Source: Shimia sp. R10_1
GTDB lineage: Bacteria > Pseudomonadota > Alphaproteobacteria > Rhodobacterales > Rhodobacteraceae
Assembly: GCF_017744095.1 (NCBI RefSeq)
Contig: NZ_JAGHQX010000002.1
Span: 372,001-436,000 of the forward strand
Length of the DNA stretch: 64,000 bases
Direction of reading: 5' to 3'
Part shown: positions 61,007 through 64,000 of the stretch, piece after piece
Layout: the number at the start of each line of letters is the position of its first letter
How positions within the stretch are numbered: the first letter of the stretch is position 1
The notes under the pieces: model-generated
What the model saw: the letters and a program-made list of their open reading frames with translations, nothing else
Database searches by the model: none
Told to the model about the DNA's origin: nothing
Program-made: the position numbers and the translations under genes

Positions 61007-61869
61007 GCCCCAGCCCCCTCCAAATGCCCCAACACCGCTGCCAGAACTTCCTCCGGCTGCTCCTCAATCAGGAAATGTCCCGCTTCAACGCCCTTCCCCA
61101 CCGCATTTGGGAACCACGTCTGCCAGCACTCCAGCGGGTCCACATGATGGGCGATCACGCCCTTGGTGCCCCAGAGCACCAGACAGGGCATCTCAAACTG
61201 CCGCCCTTCATCCGCGCGGTCATGCTCCAGATCCACACTGGCTCCTGCCGCATAATCGCCACACCAGGCATCCACCACGCTGGGCTTGCGTGCCGCTGCC
61301 TCATAGGCTGCCAGAGCCTCTGGGTGAAACATCTCCAAGGCACCTGACAGTCCCGCCAGCGCGGAATGTAGATACAGCACCGGATTGCTGTTGATCAGCG
61401 CCTGTGGCATGCCACCGGGCTGCGCTAGAAAGCTCCAGTGGTAGTATTTCTTGGCCAGCCAGTCATCCATCGTGCGCCACACATCGAGCGTGGGTAGAAT
61501 ATCCATCAGCGCGACGGACTGCACCGCCTCCGGGTGATCCAACACCATGCGATGCGCCGTGCGGGCGCCGCGGTCATGGGACACCACATGAAACCGCTCA
61601 TGCCCCAGCGCGCGCATCACCGCGACCTGATCCTGCGCCATGGCCCGAAACGTGAAATCCCCGTCATGGGCGACAGAGTCACCATAGCCGCGCAGATCCG
61701 GCACGATCACCCGATACCGCTCTGCCAGCTGTTCGGCGATGCCGTGCCACATCACATGGGTTTCCGGAAACCCGTGCAACAACAGAAGTGGCGCGCCTGC
61801 CCCGCCCACACGCAGATGAATGCGCGCAGTGGGCAAGGCAATCTCTTGTGTCACAAAGCCTGAAAACAC
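61003..61869 (-). CDS. Alpha/beta hydrolase resembling haloacetate (fluoroacetate) dehalogenase
   Basis: 288 residues. Residues known from fluoroacetate dehalogenases are all visible: HGFPET oxyanion segment, nucleophile Asp99 with carboxylate-binding Arg100 and Arg103 (VVSHDRGARTAHRMVLDHP), Asp123 (LMDILPT), the halide-binding His144-Trp145 (KKYYHWSFLAQPGG), Tyr206 (CGDYAAGASVD) and catalytic His265 (EAGHFLIEEQP). These enzymes hydrolyse haloacetates to glycolate and halide; some relatives act as epoxide hydrolases. It is followed by a coupled GNAT gene. Confidence 0.85.
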   Translation of the reverse strand: MFSGFVTQEIALPTARIHLRVGGAGAPLLLLHGFPETHVMWHGIAEQLAERYRVIVPDLRGYGDSVAHDGDFTFRAMAQDQVAVMRALGHERFHVVSHDRGARTAHRMVLDHPEAVQSVALMDILPTLDVWRTMDDWLAKKYYHWSFLAQPGGMPQALINSNPVLYLHSALAGLSGALEMFHPEALAAYEAAARKPSVVDAWCGDYAAGASVDLEHDRADEGRQFEMPCLVLWGTKGVIAHHVDPLECWQTWFPNAVGKGVEAGHFLIEEQPEEVLAAVLGHLEGAGA

Positions 61870-61901
61870 GCCGCTTACTCCTCGCGTCTAATGCAACCGC
61901 C

Positions 61902-62741
61902 TCACTGCGGAATCGGCGCCATGGTGAACATCGCGCGCAGGAATTCCCCCGGCTGAATGCCCGGCAGCGTGGTTTCAAAGATTTTCTGCATCACGCCACG
62001 GGCATACATCGCAGACAGGATACCATCGACCATCAAGCGGAACTCCGTATCACCGCGTGCCATGGCAAGGCCGTGCTGCTCCACAGTCAGGATTGCGTTG
62101 CTGAGTTTGAGATTGCCACGCTGTTCGCTGCTCAGCCACAAAGCGGCCAGAATGGACTGGTCCGCGAAATAGGCATCGAGCTCGCCTCCCTCAAGCGCGG
62201 CCATTGCGGCCTCATGATCGGCAAATCGTACGACCTCGGCAAACAGCCCTGACGCAGTCAACGTGTTGTTGAGAGCCGCTTCTGTCGTCGTATCACGCCG
62301 CACGCCCAGTTTTTTGCCCGCCAGCTCGGCAAAGTTGTCTGGCGCATTCAGCGGCAACAGGATTGATGTGCCATCAGCAAAGACCGGGATCGAGAAATCC
62401 ACAACAGCCCGGCGGCTGAGTGTGATGGTCGCCGCACCGCACAACAGGTCAATCTCTCCTGCAGCCACTTTTTCAAACTGATCCTTTGCATCGACAGCAA
62501 CGAACTCAACATCCAGATTGGGGATCTTGATGGTGTTCAAAATACCCTGCGCCAGCTCGGCACACACCAGTGGGGTGTAGCCGCCCGGGTTGCCGTCTTC
62601 TGCCTGAAACGACAGCGGCGCCGCGTCGACACGATAGCCCAGCTTAAGCTGCGCGGTTTCCTTGATCCGGTCGATGGTCTGCGCGCTCGCAGCTCCCGCA
62701 AAAAGTGCTGTGGCCACAATAAGGCTCAAAAGGGATTTCAT
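61902..62741 (-). CDS. Amino acid ABC transporter substrate-binding protein (SBP_bac_3)
   Basis: 279 residues from the ATG at 62741; the frame upstream is open but has no signal sequence. MKSLLSLIVATALFAGAASA is a Sec signal peptide. The type-3 binding protein fold shows in LGYRVDAAPLSFQAEDGNPG, GEIDLLCGAATITLSRRAVV, DFSIPVFADGTSILLP and LAGKKLGVRRDTTTEAAL. It should bind an amino acid or related small ligand in the periplasm. No permease or ATPase gene adjoins, so the partner must be elsewhere. Confidence 0.88.
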   Translation of the reverse strand: MKSLLSLIVATALFAGAASAQTIDRIKETAQLKLGYRVDAAPLSFQAEDGNPGGYTPLVCAELAQGILNTIKIPNLDVEFVAVDAKDQFEKVAAGEIDLLCGAATITLSRRAVVDFSIPVFADGTSILLPLNAPDNFAELAGKKLGVRRDTTTEAALNNTLTASGLFAEVVRFADHEAAMAALEGGELDAYFADQSILAALWLSSEQRGNLKLSNAILTVEQHGLAMARGDTEFRLMVDGILSAMYARGVMQKIFETTLPGIQPGEFLRAMFTMAPIPQ

Positions 62742-62828
62742 GGGGTATCCTGTCTCAAAAAAATTATACTTGGCGCAACCTTCACAGCTTCTGGTCAGCC
62801 CCACAAGCGCGATTTCTGTGCGCAAAGG

Positions 62829-62946
62829 TTAACAAAATCGGCACTCCCGCGTTACAGACGCAATACAGACGCGATACCGACGTTCGATTTTGCAGAAAAC
62901 CGGCTGCTGTTAACCTTTAATTTACCATGTTTGGACATTGTTAACC
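62829..62946 (+). promoter_or_regulatory. Candidate CtrA-binding sites upstream of radC
   Basis: TTAAC at 62829, TTAACC at 62910 followed after seven bases by TTTACCAT at 62921, and TTAACC at 62941 directly before the radC start. The middle pair is one base off the TTAA-N7-TTAA CtrA consensus. Confidence 0.5.
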
Positions 62947-62947
62947 T

Positions 62948-63709
62948 ATGTCCAGAGCGCGCGACTTTGGGGAACGGCCACTCCCGCTTTTTGAAGCGGA
63001 CGAGGCCGTTGGGTCGCCGCTAACGGCCGGTAAACGACCCTCCTATATTGCGGATCACCGCAAACGCCTGCGCAGCCGCTTCATTTCGGGCGGCGCGCAG
63101 GCTCTTCCTGATTATGAGCTTCTGGAGCTTGTCCTGTTCCGCGCCATTCCCCGTCAGGATGTCAAACCTCTAGCGCACAAGCTGTTGCAAACATTCGGAG
63201 ATTTCAACGCCGTGGTGAGTGCCCCAAGCCCGCGCCTGGCGGAGGTCAAAGGGGTGGGCGACGCCGTGATATGCGAGCTCAAGATTGTCGAGGCCGCCGC
63301 GCATCGGCTGGCCCGCGCCCGCGTGATGCATCGCCCCGTACTCTCTGGGTGGGAAACGCTGCTGGATTACTGCCATACCACCATGGCCCACCGCGACACA
63401 GAACAGTTCAGAGTCTTGTTTTTAGACACAAAAAACACGCTGATCGCCGACGAAGCGCAGGCAGAAGGCACCGTCAATCACGTCCCGGTTTATCCACGCG
63501 AAGTGGCCAAACGCGCGCTGGAACTCAACGCCAGTGCGCTGATATTGGTGCACAATCACCCGTCTGGCGACCCCACTCCGTCAGAAGCAGACATCGCCAT
63601 GACTCATCAAATCGACAGGGCTTGCCAGACCCTGTCTCTGATCCTGCATGACCATATAATCATTGGGAAATCTCGTGAATTGAGCTTCCGCGCCGAAGGG
63701 CTGATTTAG
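62948..63709 (+). CDS. radC: RadC/JAB1-family protein
   Basis: 253 residues. N-terminal helix-hairpin-helix region (PDYELLELVLFRAIPRQDVK, LAEVKGVGDAVICEL) and a C-terminal JAMM domain with EGTVNHVPVYPREVAKRALE and the metal motif HNHPSGDPTPSEAD. The biochemical role is unresolved; RadC has been linked to competence and recombination and is reported in CtrA regulons of Rhodobacterales. No ribosome site precedes the ATG at 62948, where a TTAACC box abuts, so the message may be leaderless. The gene converges with an OmpA-domain gene. Confidence 0.92.
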   Translation: MSRARDFGERPLPLFEADEAVGSPLTAGKRPSYIADHRKRLRSRFISGGAQALPDYELLELVLFRAIPRQDVKPLAHKLLQTFGDFNAVVSAPSPRLAEVKGVGDAVICELKIVEAAAHRLARARVMHRPVLSGWETLLDYCHTTMAHRDTEQFRVLFLDTKNTLIADEAQAEGTVNHVPVYPREVAKRALELNASALILVHNHPSGDPTPSEADIAMTHQIDRACQTLSLILHDHIIIGKSRELSFRAEGLI

Positions 63710-63710
63710 G

Positions 63711-64000
63711 TCACTTGACCCAGATCTCCACCCGCCGGTTCACCTGTCGCCCCCAGGCGCTGTCATCACAGGCCATAGGCATCGCCTCGCCAAAGGCATG
63801 CACCTGTAGATCCATGCGATCTGGGTTCGCTGTCTCCGCTGCCGCAAGCACCGCTTTCATCACTGAGTCAGCGCGGCGTTGCGCTATTTTTTGGTTGCCA
63901 GCCGCTGGTCCGTTTCCATCTGAAAACCCAACAAAATAAAGGCTTCTCGCATCATAAACCCCTGCCTCAAAGGCCCGTGCAAGTTGCTGCACATTTGAGC
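63711..64000 (-). CDS. OmpA-domain protein, 5' part outside the window
   Basis: The last 95 residues of a minus-strand gene; the frame is open to the window edge. LYFVGFSDGNGPAAGNQKIA and WGRQVNRRVEIWVK are the peptidoglycan-binding OmpA C-terminal motifs. The full protein, and whether it carries a barrel, lipoprotein or binding-protein domain, cannot be seen. It converges with radC, one base between the stops. Confidence 0.85.
   Translation of the reverse strand, partial: SNVQQLARAFEAGVYDARSLYFVGFSDGNGPAAGNQKIAQRRADSVMKAVLAAAETANPDRMDLQVHAFGEAMPMACDDSAWGRQVNRRVEIWVK

Noticed and set aside
1-64000. Search by eye for CRISPR arrays, insertion sequences, integrases, phage genes and attachment sites at the two tRNA genes
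   Set aside because: No regular spaced repeats, no transposase-like proteins and no duplicated tRNA 3' ends were seen.

Overview
The window reads as chromosomal DNA of a marine-type alphaproteobacterium of the Rhodobacterales (Roseobacter group). Reasons: protein sequences typical of that group throughout; an fds-type NAD-linked formate dehydrogenase; the four-gene imelysin/DUF1111/DUF1513 cluster with TGA-N9-TCA iron-responsive sites; a CTTG-N17-CCCTATATA heat-shock promoter in front of dnaK; and CtrA-like TTAACC sites before radC. About 67 protein genes and two tRNA genes (Lys-UUU, Leu-CAG) are packed tightly, often with ATGA, GTGA or TGATG overlaps. I see no transposase, integrase, phage gene or CRISPR array.

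Layout. 1-4000: end of a formate dehydrogenase operon (fdsB partial, fdsA). 4300-9400: two glutathione transferases, a PaiB-like flavin protein, an FMN riboswitch driving ribH, then mtaB-dapF and tRNA-Lys. 9500-15750: a minus-strand iron-related periplasmic cluster (MauG-like dihaem protein, IrpA-type imelysin, DUF1111 dihaem protein, second imelysin, Tat-exported DUF1513 propeller). 15800-28100: housekeeping genes (enoyl-CoA hydratase, mutM, ubiE-ubiB, dapA, slt), a divergent mnmD/FAD-oxidase pair that looks like a split MnmC, an OmpA lipoprotein and an Ada-like repair regulator. 28100-32400: TetR regulator with fatty acid hydroxylase, a NavAb-like sodium channel and a soluble globin-coupled chemoreceptor. 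33600-39600: tRNA-Leu, a kinase-like protein and the kdsD-lptC-lptA-lptB-hpf-ptsN envelope block, without the rpoN that often sits there.

39600-54100 is a surface-polysaccharide region: a two-domain sulfotransferase, a GT14 transferase, two paralogous GT2 transferases, galE, galU, a Wza-like export lipoprotein, a FlaA1/WbpM-like dehydratase, a UDP-glucuronate epimerase, kdsB, cysQ and a KpsM-like permease. Sulfotransferase plus CysQ (which removes the PAP by-product) suggests a sulfated polysaccharide. 54100-64000: a secreted trypsin-like protease, an SDR, alkB, dnaK-dnaJ, a GNAT, a haloacetate-dehalogenase-like hydrolase, an amino acid binding protein, radC and the end of an OmpA-domain gene.

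Regulatory signals read directly from sequence include the FMN riboswitch with a palindromic extra arm and a ribosome-site-sequestering stem, two iron-box candidates, a perfect TetR-type operator, twin C-tract tRNA promoters, and unexplained repeats in the polysaccharide promoters. Functions are assigned from motifs and family memory; no database search was run.
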